Source: CAYQAJ01 sp964415245 (GTDB taxonomy: Bacteria; Planctomycetota; Planctomycetia; Pirellulales; Pirellulaceae). From it: DNA of 5,613 nucleotides. Within the stretch, counting starts at the first letter, position 1; every line of letters begins with the position of its first letter. This document shows, piece by piece, positions 5,455 to 5,613 of this stretch. The stretch spans positions 1 to 5,613 of the forward strand of contig CAYQAJ010000318.1 in assembly GCA_964415245.1 (NCBI GenBank). Reading direction: 5' to 3'. A program made the position numbers and the translations under genes. The notes below the pieces were generated by a model. That model was not told where the DNA came from, did no database searches, and saw only the letters and a list, made by a program, of their open reading frames with translations.

Positions 5455-5613
5455 GCGAGTCCTTCGCGGGCGTTCGTTTATTGTAGGCGATCAACTCCGC
5501 TGTAGGGCTCGCAATGCGACAACGAGCGCGGAATTCCGATCATAACCCGAAGCGTAAGCGTCCATGAGAGGGACTCCGTCAAGAGTCGAAAGCGAGACGA
5601 AGGCGGGATTCCC
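5455..5613. other. Gene-free right edge with short palindromes
   Basis: No convincing gene is seen here on either strand. It contains a palindrome CGGAATTCCG (5529-5538), followed by CCCGAAGCGTAAGCG (5546-5560), which has the look of a dispersed planctomycete repeat, and a weak 5-bp hairpin GACTC/GAGTC near 5572-5587. On the minus strand TACAAT (5480-5485) could be a -10 box for the AcpH-like gene, but no matching -35 is present at normal spacing. Confidence 0.4.

Noticed and set aside
5480..5485. TACAAT as a -10 promoter element
   Set aside because: No recognisable -35 lies 16-18 nt upstream on the minus strand; TTGCGA is 23 nt away, too far for a standard sigma-70 promoter.

Overview
This window looks like an ordinary chromosomal segment from a GC-rich bacterium, most likely a planctomycete of the Pirellulales type. 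That is inferred from four things: an scpB gene with a long acidic N-terminal extension, a secreted plant-polysaccharide hydrolase, a DTE-like sugar epimerase, and intergenic gaps packed with heptad and palindromic repeats. No 16S gene or other direct taxonomic marker is present. All five recognisable genes are on the minus strand, so transcription runs from high to low coordinates.

In transcription order the genes are: (1) 5375-4716, a 219-aa His/Asp-rich protein distantly like ACP phosphodiesterase (AcpH); (2) 4548-3700, a D-tagatose/D-psicose 3-epimerase family TIM barrel with its whole metal site and a strong Shine-Dalgarno; (3) 3533-2754, ScpB, the condensin-accessory winged-helix protein, with no scpA beside it; (4) 2432-1131, a GH100/amylo-alpha-1,6-glucosidase-like (alpha/alpha)6 hydrolase; (5) 1077 to the left edge, a secreted GH62 alpha-L-arabinofuranosidase lacking only its last few residues. 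Genes 4 and 5 are 53 nt apart and may be co-transcribed as a small carbohydrate-use unit. Genes 1-3 are separated by gaps of about 165 nt and share no obvious pathway.

The most unusual content is between the genes. Each of the larger gaps carries its own repeat structure: a 218-nt imperfect inverted repeat built from 7-nt units, with a 13-bp tandem repeat in its loop (2494-2711); two inverted copies of a GAATTC-containing palindromic repeat (3606-3680); two inverted copies of a GGGGAC-type repeat resembling a REPIN (4599-4677); and a second heptad-periodic tract (5378-5454). The disordered linker of ScpB is also built from small DNA repeats and a perfect 8-bp hairpin. I found no tRNA, rRNA, CRISPR array, insertion sequence or defence system. 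The five genes belong to known families or known folds, and the repeats are the part most worth checking genome-wide.
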